Shown: positions 13,635 through 23,466, numbered from the stretch's first letter. The stretch is 64,000 nucleotides of DNA from Labyrinthula sp. Ha (GCA_015227615.1 JAALGZ010000002.1:2232001-2296000), one strand, 5' to 3'. Program-made: numbers and translations. Notes: generated by a model not told the origin, from the sequence alone.

Positions 13635-15053
13635 TCAACCTTGAATCATAGCATCAGGGCGTTGCGAGTAACCCAATTCATTGCCGATGTAGTACCATCC
13701 ATCAACAACTGCGTTACTTCTCGCAAATATTTCCAGCTTTAACCCATCTGGAATTGCTTGATCGATACGTTTCCTAAGCTCATCCGGTTTCCTGTTCGCT
13801 GGCAGTCTTACACAGCGAATGATATCAACCCCGAAACTTCTTGAACGCATCTCCCTTGGGGTATCTCCATTTCTATAAACGTGAACTTCTTCTACGGCGC
13901 TCAGCACCAATCCGCTAACATTCTGGTGCAACGCACCTCCACTACTCTGCTTGACCCAGTAAATTGTCGCCTCTTTCTTAAAACCTTGGTTTCTAAGCTC
14001 GTGATCCGCTTGATCCGCCGTTCCCTTCGTGACCCACACGAACACAAAACCGTTCCTACATAACCTCCTAAATGGTATTCTAAAAATCTCTTTCATTGAC
14101 AAGGCTTCGTATCCCAGGGCTAACCCGCGAGTTGGATCAGAAACCGCAACATCCCATGGCGGATCTACTATAATAGCATCGAAAAGTTGACTTCTGGCGC
14201 AAACAACTTCCTTAATATGTCCATTCCAGTCAAAATTCCTCACGTCTACGTTATCTAATCGCACCGATCGCGGCGCTACCAGACCCTGGCCAATCTCTTC
14301 GTCGCCCCAAAATATCCTGTAGCGGCACGTTTCCTCGATCCGTTCCGCTCGCCAAGACCCTTGGTTCCCTGATCGCACCTCATCCGGCAACTCATCGTAT
14401 CGGCTTCCCCTAAGTCCTCCAAGAACATCGTTGCATCTTACTTGGTCAACCGCTATCTTCGCTTCCTGCAGCTCATCAACGCTGACTCTCTCCTTCATAT
14501 CCGCAATTTCAGCTTTTAAATTCAATATCGGCCGCAACCCTCGCTCCTTATCTTCCTCTCCCCTTTTCACTTTTTCGAGAAACAAAAGGCTATCGCGTCT
14601 TTCTTTAAGCGTAACATTTCTTCGATAAAACGGAATTGTACCAATTTCTTCACTCGTTCTAATTCCATATTTGAATAAATTGAAAAATCTTGTTACTAAC
14701 GCTTCTGGTTTTGTTACTACACGGAATTTTCCCACATAAAATGGCGTACCATATTTCGCGCGGTTATCTTTTGCTACTCTTGCTGCATCCAGCTGCAACT
14801 TCGTATACTCGTATATTGATTGCTTCGCTAACAGCTTCTGGGTCGCTTGATAAATCGATTGCGTACTCCGGTTAGCTAAATGTCCCTCTGAGATAATCTT
14901 CTCATAAACACCTACTCCATACGTCCTAATACATGATCGTAAAACTTCTAATTCGTGGTCAGTCCATCGTCCCAGAATCGACATGGCTGAGACAACTACC
15001 GGATTCTTGACTCTCTTAAGGTATTTTTGAGCACGTTCCTTCATTGCTTTCAT
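13635..15053 (-). CDS. Retroelement-borne Myb/SANT + MT-A70 adenine-N6 methyltransferase
   Basis: A 472-residue protein encoded between integrase and the 3' LTR. Residues about 27-76 look like a Myb/SANT helix-turn-helix (GRWTDHELEVLRSCI, then NRSTQSIYQATQKLL). Residues about 288-460 form an MT-A70 domain: the catalytic DPPW box at 297-300 (FDAIIVDPPWDV), a strand FVFVWVT (337-342), a TIYWVKQSSGG stretch (363-373), and the C-terminal signature NRKPDELRKRID (420-431), LEIFARSN (440-447) and GWYYIGNEL (452-460). MT-A70 enzymes (METTL3/14, METTL4, ciliate MTA1) transfer methyl from S-adenosylmethionine to adenine N6 in RNA or DNA. The Myb-like domain hints at DNA, which is inference. The ATG lies six bases past the end of the pol frame, so the gene probably shares the genomic transcript. 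The frame is uninterrupted, with key residues present, unlike the damaged gag-pol beside it. Confidence 0.9.
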   Translation of the reverse strand: MKAMKERAQKYLKRVKNPVVVSAMSILGRWTDHELEVLRSCIRTYGVGVYEKIISEGHLANRSTQSIYQATQKLLAKQSIYEYTKLQLDAARVAKDNRAKYGTPFYVGKFRVVTKPEALVTRFFNLFKYGIRTSEEIGTIPFYRRNVTLKERRDSLLFLEKVKRGEEDKERGLRPILNLKAEIADMKERVSVDELQEAKIAVDQVRCNDVLGGLRGSRYDELPDEVRSGNQGSWRAERIEETCRYRIFWGDEEIGQGLVAPRSVRLDNVDVRNFDWNGHIKEVVCARSQLFDAIIVDPPWDVAVSDPTRGLALGYEALSMKEIFRIPFRRLCRNGFVFVWVTKGTADQADHELRNQGFKKEATIYWVKQSSGGALHQNVSGLVLSAVEEVHVYRNGDTPREMRSRSFGVDIIRCVRLPANRKPDELRKRIDQAIPDGLKLEIFARSNAVVDGWYYIGNELGYSQRPDAMIQG

Positions 15054-15062
15054 CTGCGATCA

Positions 15063-16409
15063 ATCGTTTAAATATTCATGAACTACATCAGGTAAATCTT
15101 CTTCGATTACAAGCATGGGTTCCCAAGTTTCATCCTCGTACAGGAACCCCTTCCAGCGTATTTTCAACTCGTAGATACTGTCTCTGAGCCTCAACCCGCG
15201 AATACATTCGACTTCCAAAAACCCTAAATCCGAAGAGTATTGGTCACCTATCTCTTTCGCTGGCATCCATCCGGTTGGCTCATATAGCATCAACCTTGTA
15301 GCGTGCGCTTTTTGCTTAGTTCCAAAAAGTGACTCCACTTCGTAAGCGTTTGAAGAGTAAGTATTCGTCACCATGTAAGGTCCCGTCCATTTCTTCAACT
15401 TTTTATATCTTTCTGAACTCGTACCTGCCCTAGACAATAGAACCCAATCACGAGGAATAAACTGCGCAACTTTTACCCTGTTCTTTTCGTTGTATCTTGC
15501 GTTTTCTTTATCTCTCAGGAGCTCCGTATGGGAATTGGTCTGCTCCCCAATTTTCTTTAACTCTTTAGCCAATTTCCGTACTTCTTTCCTAATTTTCGTC
15601 ACTGACTTCGGTTTCCACATCACCTGGGTTCCCTTGCCTTTAATGTAAAGCACTGTGTAGGTATGCTTCCCCCACAGACTACCTTCGTCCTTAAAATACA
15701 CGAAGACTTCATTAGGCGTTAATCCTTGATTTATCTTACTCGCAGAATGATTCAACTGGTATTCGATATGCGGTAGGAGGTCCGGCCATTCCTTGTCACC
15801 CATCCTATATTCCGATAAAATTGTTCTTAAAATCCTTAATATCGGACCATTGGTAGTCTCTATACCACCGTCAGTGAAAGGCGAATAACTTATCGCCCAT
15901 TGTTGAGAGAATCTGAAGAGTCGCTGCATTAGGTCCAACAACTTGTTACAAAAATGTGAACCTCGATCATTAAAAAGAACAAAGTTCTGCAGGAATCCGT
16001 ATCTACTTCTCAGCCAGCATAACTCTCTCGCCGCTGCCAATGCCGTAGCTCTTTTCTCGTAACTTAGCTGGACTTTCCGACTCATGGAGTCAACCAGGAC
16101 CAAAATATATCCAGACTCGTCGATATATAAGAAATCCATCAAAAGAATTTCCCTCGGTCTTGATCCCAGAACTGTTATATCTCTTGGTCTCCGAACCAGC
16201 TTTGACCCCTTCTTGCAATGCATCCGAACTACTGACAGCCTTTTCATAATCTCCATAAGCCTCGTGTTGTTAAAATGAAAAGTGTAATCAGATGTCAACT
16301 CCTCGTAGCTTCGTCTAGCTGGTGGGTGCATGTTCGTGTTGTGAAAATGGCATAAGAATCTTGGAAACACTTCTTTTGGTATCCAAATCTTCCCTTTCCT
16401 CCTGTACAT
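15063..16409 (-). other. Integrase and chromodomain part of the LTR element
   Basis: The retroviral-type integrase core is recognisable from its DDE landmarks: MDFLYID and FNDRGSHF for the two aspartates and GGIETTNG for the glutamate, at roughly 15.85-16.16 kb. A chromodomain ends the frame at about 15.06-15.21 kb, with the aromatic positions in IRWKGF and ETWEP. Chromodomains on integrases of this clade direct insertion towards marked chromatin. This part is treated as part of a fossil element. Confidence 0.9.
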
Positions 16410-16599
16410 ATCACCTTTGCCTTCTTATATTCTCCTGGTTTCTTCTGCTGATAGTCGTCCAGTTGCTAACTGCACATCCCTTATCTCTTCCATGGTCATG
16501 GGTTTCCATTTACCATCAAAAGGTAGGCTAAAAATACTCTCCGTGAAGCGTCAAGCATCTCAGCATATCTTCGTGCTGTGTCGTGTTCCCCTGAGCGCT

Positions 16600-18200
16600 C
16601 CCTGGTTCTAGTCGTCACTCTCATTACTCGATTAGATTTTCCAACCTCCTCTGTCATCTGTGTAGCATCCACATCGTCCAGAGAATTTTCGTTACCCCAC
16701 CGCGAGAGGACATCTGCGAAGACATTCTTCACCCCTCGACGTGGACGGCTTCAACGTTATAGCCCTGAAGTTTCATTCCCCATCGGTATAATCTTTCAGC
16801 ATGGCTCTTGTTGACCATGCTACCTGGCTCGAGGACATGAACTAAATTGCGATGATCCGTAAACAGTACAACCGGACGCGGGTGTCCGAGAATTAAATAA
16901 TCCAACCTCTTGCAAACGTGTATCAGAGGATATAGCTCTTTTGAGCTAATGTGCCACTTGCAGGGGCTGCCTTCAAACTTCCCGCTGAAGAACATAATGG
17001 GCTTATGAATTTGTTTCTCCACCTCTTTCTTTCCCAGTTCTTCATATTTACATTGCGTTACTATTCCGCTCCAGTATTTAATAGAAACATCTGTGAGAAT
17101 ACAAAGCGCCTCATTCGGATCGTAGACTGCTAACGCCTCTTTTGCTGCCCTAGAAATCATTAATAAAAAGTCATCCCAGGCCTTCGTTCGTTTCGGTGTC
17201 CACTCCACTGGCTCGTTCTTTACTTTTAAAGCCTTCTTGGACCCACTTATTTCTATCCCTTAGGCTAATGTACCCTTAAGCTCAGCCAATCTTGGTATCG
17301 ACGGTGCAAGCCAAGTGGCTAGATATATCACTTCTGCCATTTGGTGTTCAAAAATCGGTTTACTGGTCCTAAGTATCTTCTCGTAGTACTCCGGTAAGAA
17401 AGTCCATTTGCTATTCGCTAGCCTTCTCCCACAGCAGTTCACTTTTCTAGATGCTAAGTCACACTTAGCTAAACTCATCCTCACCTTCATCTTCTTTACG
17501 TTTTCGAGGAACTTCCGCAGTACTTCTAAGTGCATCGCTTCGCTTTCCGTGTAGATGCATGAGTCATCTATCCACTGTGTTATCCCGTTTCTCGTTCCCA
17601 TGAAAAAACCAGTGGGTTTGGAGAATTCCTCCACAATGCTTTGATGGAATATCATTGGGCTATTTGTCCATTCCTGGGGGCAGCTACACTGATGGTAGAC
17701 TGTTCCCCATGTGGTCATAAGTCCAAAGTACTTCTATGGGTCCTGATTAACCCTGACTTGATCGTAACCAGATTTTATGTCAAATCCTCCATAGAGCCTT
17801 GCACCCAGGGTTCTATTTATCAGATTCACCAACATCGGAAGTTGTAGAGCACTCTTGACCGTAATTTTAGTCAAAGGCTTCATGTTCACAACTAGTCTAA
17901 ACTGTTGGGGACCCTTTTTTGGAACTTTAAATATTCGTGTAGCGTATTGAATATTGTAGGTATTAGCCTTCTTGATCAATCCTTGAGCTTCCATCATCCT
18001 TATCTTATTCCGTAGCCATGCTTCTTGTCTTGCTCCAACTGGTCTTGCTTTCACCGTTAAGCTCAATGGGGTGCCTTTCTTCAACATACATTCGACTTCG
18101 GAAAGGTTAGATATTTCTATTCGGGAATGAGGGAGAGCAAAAAATGTCCAGTGATCGGTGAAAAGGTTTTCCATTCGAGAATAAAACTCCATCGTAAACA
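16600..18200 (-). other. Reverse transcriptase and RNase H part of the LTR element
   Basis: The reverse transcriptase is recognised by FRLVVNMKPL, GGFDIKSGYDQVRV and an IDD active-site box (about 17.55-18.1 kb). The RNase H part is recognised by LCILTDVSIKYW, FSGKF, SSKELYPLI and a FTDHRNLV segment (about 16.75-17.15 kb). This part of the element is broken. Confidence 0.85.
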
Positions 18201-18599
18201 CGTTCCTTTCTTTCATTTGCTTCACCATCTCGTGTATTTTTGCCAAAATATCAGCCTTCTGTCCCGGGTAGGTCTCATCCCCTTCCTTCCTCTCATTCTG
18301 TAGCTCTTCTTCAGATACCACCTCGTAATCTCCACCTACAATATTATCCATGTCGGGAAATATATCCTTTCCTTTGTTACTAAAGAGTATTGGTTCTGAA
18401 CTCGGAATTCCAAGCCTCTTGTACAATGCCTCGTATTTATCGTGTTCGTCTGCATTTCCTAGAGCTGCACATCGTGCTACTGCAGCTTTAACAGGAACAT
18501 GCTCTTCGTCTTCGATTCTTTGTCCAGCATATTTAGTTCTCTCTTCATTCGTTAGCTCTTGCAAAACTTGTTCTGGACGGCAACTAAATCTTCTAAGGT

Positions 18600-20231
18600 G
18601 GGCTCGTTCTATAAGAAAATCCTTCCAAGGTGCAGGAACTAAATAAATCGCTACCTGACCGAAATAAACGGGTGTTCCATCGTCTACCCGCACTCTCAAC
18701 TCTATGTAGCCTTTCTTCGTAGTCGTGACTTGCGTTTCGCTGTCGGCCAGAAATACTGGTATCGTGTGTATATCCGTGATCTCCAGACATCTTAGTCCAT
18801 GTAGCTCCAACGATCCTGTTGTCACTAACGATCCACTGTCCAAGCACCCTAGTGACGTAGTCCATGACGATTTATCCGCCTTCCAGAATTCTAAGTGTCC
18901 CTTCGTTACCGTGTAGGCCTTATTGGGAACCACAATCTGATCTGGATCTTCAAAGTCTGCACTTCTAACCGGACTAACACTTCTAGCCTTTTCTTTTGTA
19001 TCTGCAACTACAGGGGCAGGAGGATCCTTAGCAACCTTCGGAATTGCTGCCATCTTCTTTTCCCTCTCCGCCTGCTTTTCCAAAGCTCGTTTTGTCTTCG
19101 CTCGGGGACATGCTCTTGCGATATGACCATATCCATTGCAGTTAAAACACTTCGTTTTAGGGCACGTGGAAAGCCTATGTTCTGTGCTGTCACAATTTGG
19201 GCGTCCGCCACCCCCTTGCGGTTTCAACTGAGCTTGGAGCTTTGCTACCATTTTCTCAAGCTCCTTGACTCGGTTAGATACTTCTGGTTTCGTAGCAGCT
19301 GTTGTTGAATGTGTTTTTTGCCTCGCAGTTTTCGTTTTGTGTCGTTCTCTAATCTTAACATTTTTTACAGAAATATATTTCTTCATAGCTTCCTCGAACC
19401 CCATCAAGTCTTTAACATCAGGGTTCTCCTCTTTGAAGTCGCTATAAGTCATCACAAAATATTCAGGCAGCTTTTCCACCAAGATTCGTAGCATCTGTTT
19501 CTGGGCCGATTTGATTGTAACCTGGTTAAAACCAACTACATCCCGTGCTTTTTGAAGATATCTCTGTAAAGTTTCTTCCCCTGTAAGGGCATCTTGAGGC
19601 CATTTAAGAACATTCCTCAGCTTAGCCAATGCTTGCGTCTGGTGGCTTCGATCCAAAAGAGTTTTATGTTCCTCTAGGTATTTCATAATTGGATCATCGT
19701 CACTCGTATCTATGCCTTGCGCTGTGATGAATTCTATAGCACCCAAGCTCATCCACTCTGTGACTGATATAGGGGCCCCAGCCATCGCAGCTCTAGCTCT
19801 CAGCTTCTTCATTCGTATAAGGAACTCGCCAATTTCGGACCTTCCCATCGTTTTAAGCTTCTCTACTTTAGGCGGACGTATAATAGAATTAGTGTTAGAT
19901 GGCGACCTGACCTCCTTCCTGTCTTCCTTTTCTCGTTTCGGTGATCTTAATTCCGTGATTAGAGTGACCAGGAGTTGCTCCATATTCAAATTACTGAGTC
20001 CAGTTCCTGATCTATCTCCATCCCTAGCATTTCCGGCTGATTCTTCACGCGGCGTGTTCTGACTTGTATCCGCCAGTTCAGAACTATAAGCGTTACCTCT
20101 TGCGGGGTTTTCAGTGGCCTCTCATTGTCCACTGGTATCTTTTTCGTCGTTAAAGGAACCTGGTAAACTTCGTGGTCGTGGTACGCGATCTCTAGGTCTA
20201 CTGTCTGGTCCAAGTTCTCTCAGTCTTTCGT
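18600..20231 (-). other. Gag and protease part of the LTR element
   Basis: A gag-like helical region is followed by a CCHC zinc knuckle (CFNCNGYGHIARAC, near 19.11-19.16 kb) and a retropepsin-like aspartic protease with an LDSGS active-site motif near 18.84 kb. The nucleocapsid would bind element RNA and the protease would mature the polyprotein. This part of the element is broken. Confidence 0.8.
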
Positions 20232-20273
20232 CCATATCCGTATCACTTTACTCTGTGTGCTTTGTTTAAACAA

Positions 20274-20399
20274 TGGCCTGAGTTCTCCAGTAACTCAGTG
20301 AATAATATGCGCGTGGAATCTTCAAAAGTGTGTATTCTGAATTCGTAGTGTTAACTTGTTAACCGACATATATTGTGTTTTTTGTATTGCATGTTTCCA
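20274..20399 (-). repeat. 5' LTR of the chromovirus-type element
   Basis: A 126-bp TG...CA repeat matching 13469-13594 at about 94% by eye. Because the element lies on the minus strand, this is the promoter-side LTR. I could not identify a convincing primer-binding site just inside it. Confidence 0.88.
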
Positions 20400-20420
20400 G
20401 TTCTGTACACTTCTAGAGAC
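20397..20420. repeat. 24-bp flank repeat, right copy
   Basis: Identical to 13445-13468. The first three bases (CCA) are also the LTR end, so 21 bases lie outside the 126-bp LTR. Confidence 0.7.
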
Positions 20421-20954
20421 AAAGATATCATAAAGAGTTTACTTTAATACTCTTTTCTAAAGAGAGTCTCCTCCGTCTTTTACAATAACTAACTCCTTTA
20501 GTCTCATTTCTTACAAAAAAAACATTGAAAGAAACAGTGTGGATTGTAGAAGGTATAGTTGCCACGAGCTCAAGTGTAGAATATCAAGAACATTATTCAT
20601 CATATCTTTATCAAACGCATTTTATTTTGTGTTCACGGGAATACTCTGTATATAAAATACAAAGACAATGTTATCAAAGCCATAGAGTGTCTCGTCTCAG
20701 ATATTGTATATGCTCACAAAAAGTATCAGAAAATAATACATTTACTTAGACCGAGAAATTTCTCAACCTGAAGTAACAATGTCCCGGTTAGAAAGGATTT
20801 TGGTACAACTATAGACAAAAAGGAACACAGCCTAAAAATAGTAAATACAGTAAAATCTTCATAATATAACGCAAAGAATAAATCCAGCATCATTGAACAA
20901 ACCAAGTGATAGCGAAAAGACTTTATTTTGTAAAGGTTCAAATAAAGATACTAT
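20421..20954. other. 5' flank of the RGS gene
   Basis: 534 bp of A+T-rich sequence between the LTR element and the RGS gene, with no supported gene. It presumably carries the RGS promoter, which means that the element inserted within about 0.55 kb of that start codon. Confidence 0.4.
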
Positions 20955-22568
20955 ATGAGAGAAACAAGTGACCAACCGGAAAGATGTGGGTTAAATGATA
21001 CTGGAAGCAATCCAGATTTAGTTGTTGTTACAGCAAATAGATACTTTGGACTGTTTTATGCAATCTTAAGTTGGGGGTATTACATAACATTTACAGTGCT
21101 TTATCTACTTCGTCGCCGCGAATCCACCTATCTGAGAAAGCGTCTTTTACTCTTTGTTCTAATTGTAACATTTGGTTTTGTATACGAAGGAATTTGGGGT
21201 ATAAGAGAGTTTGTTGAGAGAAATTCGTTTCCCTGCGTACTCTCTGAACCAGGAGTACCTTTAACTTTTGCTATAATAATTACACCAGTTGTATTGAGAG
21301 TGTATATATTCTACAGGAAAATAAAATTGTATAAATTCTATTCAGGTCAAAAATTCATACTCCAGTTACAAAAAAGTTACATGAATGAACATCAAGATTT
21401 AATTTTTCAAAGTTTTGAGGCAAATGAGGGGAAAAATAAATTGTTGCCTTTGAAACATAGGATAGATTCCGAGCTTAAAAAAAGCAGAAATTCTTCTACT
21501 ACGAAAAGATCTTTTTCATCAACATATCTACCGCTCAAGAAAGTACCCCGTGAATATTCAACAGTGGATGAAACTAGTTCAGAGCAGACAATGAATTTCT
21601 CTAAAGATAAACTCAAACGATACCAATTTCTTGCCAGTGTTACTTTTGCGTATAGTACATACTTTTTGCTATTTATTTTCTGGTTTTTATTAATCGCGTA
21701 TCTAGTTCAAGATGTTGTTTATTGCTTTGGTTGTGAAAATTTAGAATCAAGAGAAGAAGGATTTATAATTTCTGTGATAGTTTTCTTACTGCTTTCAACA
21801 ATTTGTATTTATTCATTCTATAGAATAAAAGATGAACCTGATCCTCTACACATAAAAAGTGAACTTGGTCTTATATTGGTAATTGCATTGTTGGGAGCAG
21901 TTCTTTGGGGAATTCTTGAATTTATTTATCAAGATATATATTTTGAGGGAAATTTTTACTGGGGTTATTTATTACAATTGACTTATAATCTAGTGTTTTT
22001 TATAATGATTCCTTTGCAAATTCATAAAAGTTATACTTTTGATGAACAAAATGAAGAAAGAAAATATGATATTCTATCGCGTTGTATTTCTAAAAATAAA
22101 AATCTTAAGAGTGAATACTTGAATAAAATTAGTCTAACTGGAATTATGGAAAGTAAAACTGGTTCTAAATTATTCAAAGCTTTTTGTGTTAAAGAACAAT
22201 GTTTAGAAAACCTATATTTTTGGGAAGAAGCCAAAAAATTTAGAAATGAGTTTGAAGATTGCGAGTTTGAATATAATAGAAGTTTATTTTGTTTTCTTTA
22301 TGATATTTTCATTGATAGAGATCAACCTTTAGCAGTAAATATTGGTGGTGAGGAAGTGGAAAAAATAAAACAAATCTATTTAAAAGTATCTTCATTAAAC
22401 TTAAAAAAACATGATGAAAGATTTGCTGCTGAAGAATATTTAGATGATACTGTTTTTGATACTGCAATTGCCGATATATATTCTCTTTTACAATTTGGTC
22501 CCTTTTCTAGATTTACCCAAGATAAAGATTATAAAAAATTAATGGAAGAGTTTTTATATGAATCATAG
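20955..22568 (+). CDS. Seven-transmembrane protein with C-terminal RGS domain
   Basis: A 537-residue protein. Seven hydrophobic segments lie at about 29-51, 63-85, 101-120, 226-250, 268-288, 304-324 and 336-356, with a long polar loop (about 121-225) after the third. The C-terminal part, about 395-530, is an RGS domain: SKLFKAFCVKEQCLENLYFWEEAKKF (shown from about 404) carries the E-N-L-FW core, LAVNIGGEEV (459-468) matches the conserved E-x-N-I turn, and FDTAIADIYSLLQFGPFSRF (501-520) matches the closing helices. RGS domains accelerate GTP hydrolysis by G-alpha subunits. Fusions to a receptor-like membrane domain occur in fungi (the GprK type) and in plant AtRGS1, and are thought to couple a nutrient signal to G-protein shut-off. 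The ligand is unknown. The frame is intact and begins at the first ATG. The gene is convergent with the telobox gene, 73 bp away. Confidence 0.9.
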   Translation: MRETSDQPERCGLNDTGSNPDLVVVTANRYFGLFYAILSWGYYITFTVLYLLRRRESTYLRKRLLLFVLIVTFGFVYEGIWGIREFVERNSFPCVLSEPGVPLTFAIIITPVVLRVYIFYRKIKLYKFYSGQKFILQLQKSYMNEHQDLIFQSFEANEGKNKLLPLKHRIDSELKKSRNSSTTKRSFSSTYLPLKKVPREYSTVDETSSEQTMNFSKDKLKRYQFLASVTFAYSTYFLLFIFWFLLIAYLVQDVVYCFGCENLESREEGFIISVIVFLLLSTICIYSFYRIKDEPDPLHIKSELGLILVIALLGAVLWGILEFIYQDIYFEGNFYWGYLLQLTYNLVFFIMIPLQIHKSYTFDEQNEERKYDILSRCISKNKNLKSEYLNKISLTGIMESKTGSKLFKAFCVKEQCLENLYFWEEAKKFRNEFEDCEFEYNRSLFCFLYDIFIDRDQPLAVNIGGEEVEKIKQIYLKVSSLNLKKHDERFAAEEYLDDTVFDTAIADIYSLLQFGPFSRFTQDKDYKKLMEEFLYES

Positions 22569-22641
22569 ATATTTTGAGAAATGCTTTTTTGGCACAAGTC
22601 TTCTTTGAATGAAGAAACGTAAAAAAATAAAAGCATAGCTA
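22569..22641. terminator. Shared 3' region between convergent genes
   Basis: A 73-bp spacer separating the stop codons of the RGS gene (+) and the telobox gene (-). It contains an AATAAA word near 22625 on the plus strand. Both mRNAs must end within or beyond it, so their 3' ends probably overlap. Confidence 0.45.
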
Positions 22642-23466
22642 TTATCCTGTCTGTCTTTTCTTTGCGATTTGAATATTCCTCCATTTATCCTTTAGTTGAA
22701 CGTTTGTTCGATTTTTTAATATTTTTGAAAACTCAGGATCATTTTTTATTGCTGCGTATTTATTTTTTTCTTCACAATATCTTTCCATTCCACCTAATAG
22801 TGCGTCTGTTTCTGCTCTAGACCAAAAGGTTCTTATTTGCCGTGTACTTGCTCCGTATTGGTCACTCTCAAATACATTTTGTTCTTTAAATTCTTCCCAA
22901 ACATCTTCAGAAGAACTTGATTCAGTTGAAGAACTTTCCAGTTGTGTTTCATCCTCTTCAGTTCTATCGCCATCCTCTTGTTGATTAATATGAGCAATTG
23001 AAGATGGAACTAATTCTTCCTCTTCAGTTCCTACTTCACTTGAGTCCACTTTTTCTATACAATTGGGATAATTTGATTCCATGAAGTTAACCAGTTGCTC
23101 CACTGAGCTTATCATTATGATATTATTCCTTTCCATTTCCATTTTTCGTTTCTTTGCAAAAATTTCTTTTATTTTCGCTACATGCGGGGAAACAGGTGTG
23201 TTCTGCTCGTTCTTATTCTGAAAATTTTCTTCTCTAAGGTTAGAATAATCGATATCTACATTTTCAAGGTTTTTCTCCGAGGTTTTGTTGTTAGTTTCAT
23301 TTTTTTCTTCTTCAATTGATCCTGGAGTTGTGTTTGTGACCTCATGTTCCTCAGTCTCCACGATGGAAGCTTCCTGTGATACCAGTGTAAGTTGTATTTC
23401 AGCATTCGAAGAATTATTGCGAGCTGAGAATAGTTTCCCATTACGCAGAGTTCTCTCTCCTTCCAT
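22642..23466 (-). CDS. Telobox Myb protein, likely telomeric-repeat binding
   Basis: A 274-residue protein. The first 200 residues are acidic and Ser/Glu-rich and look disordered (for example QLESSSTESSSSEDVWEE at about 175-192). The C-terminus, residues about 212-265, is a single Myb/SANT domain: RTFWSRAETDALLGGMERY then KDPEF-like spacing (KNDPEFSKIL) and finally NVQLKDKWRNIQ (255-266). The LKDKWRN core is the telobox motif of telomeric double-strand repeat binding proteins (TRF1/2, Taz1, Teb1/Tbf1 types), in which the third helix reads TTAGGG-like repeats. Placement of the domain at the very end is typical of TRF/Taz1. I cannot see a TRFH dimerisation domain, so a Tbf1/Teb1-like transcriptional role is equally possible. 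An old LTR begins only about 90 bp upstream of the ATG. Confidence 0.72.
   Translation of the reverse strand: MEGERTLRNGKLFSARNNSSNAEIQLTLVSQEASIVETEEHEVTNTTPGSIEEEKNETNNKTSEKNLENVDIDYSNLREENFQNKNEQNTPVSPHVAKIKEIFAKKRKMEMERNNIIMISSVEQLVNFMESNYPNCIEKVDSSEVGTEEEELVPSSIAHINQQEDGDRTEEDETQLESSSTESSSSEDVWEEFKEQNVFESDQYGASTRQIRTFWSRAETDALLGGMERYCEEKNKYAAIKNDPEFSKILKNRTNVQLKDKWRNIQIAKKRQTG

Larger units (their letters stand above)
13469..20399 (-). mobile_element. Ty3/gypsy chromovirus-type LTR element carrying an MT-A70 gene
   Basis: A minus-strand LTR retrotransposon of about 6.9 kb bounded by two 126-bp direct repeats with TG...CA ends. Reading from the right, the parts are gag with a zinc knuckle, retropepsin-like protease, reverse transcriptase, RNase H, integrase, a C-terminal chromodomain and, as an extra gene, a Myb plus MT-A70 methyltransferase ahead of the 3' LTR. 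The order protease, RT, RNase H, integrase, chromodomain identifies a Ty3/gypsy chromovirus. The gag-pol part is broken, with about five interruptions by my reading; the methyltransferase frame is open throughout. The two LTRs differ at about 7 of 126 positions by eye, suggesting a moderately recent insertion. The element is visibly richer in G+C than the flanking host DNA. Confidence 0.92.
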
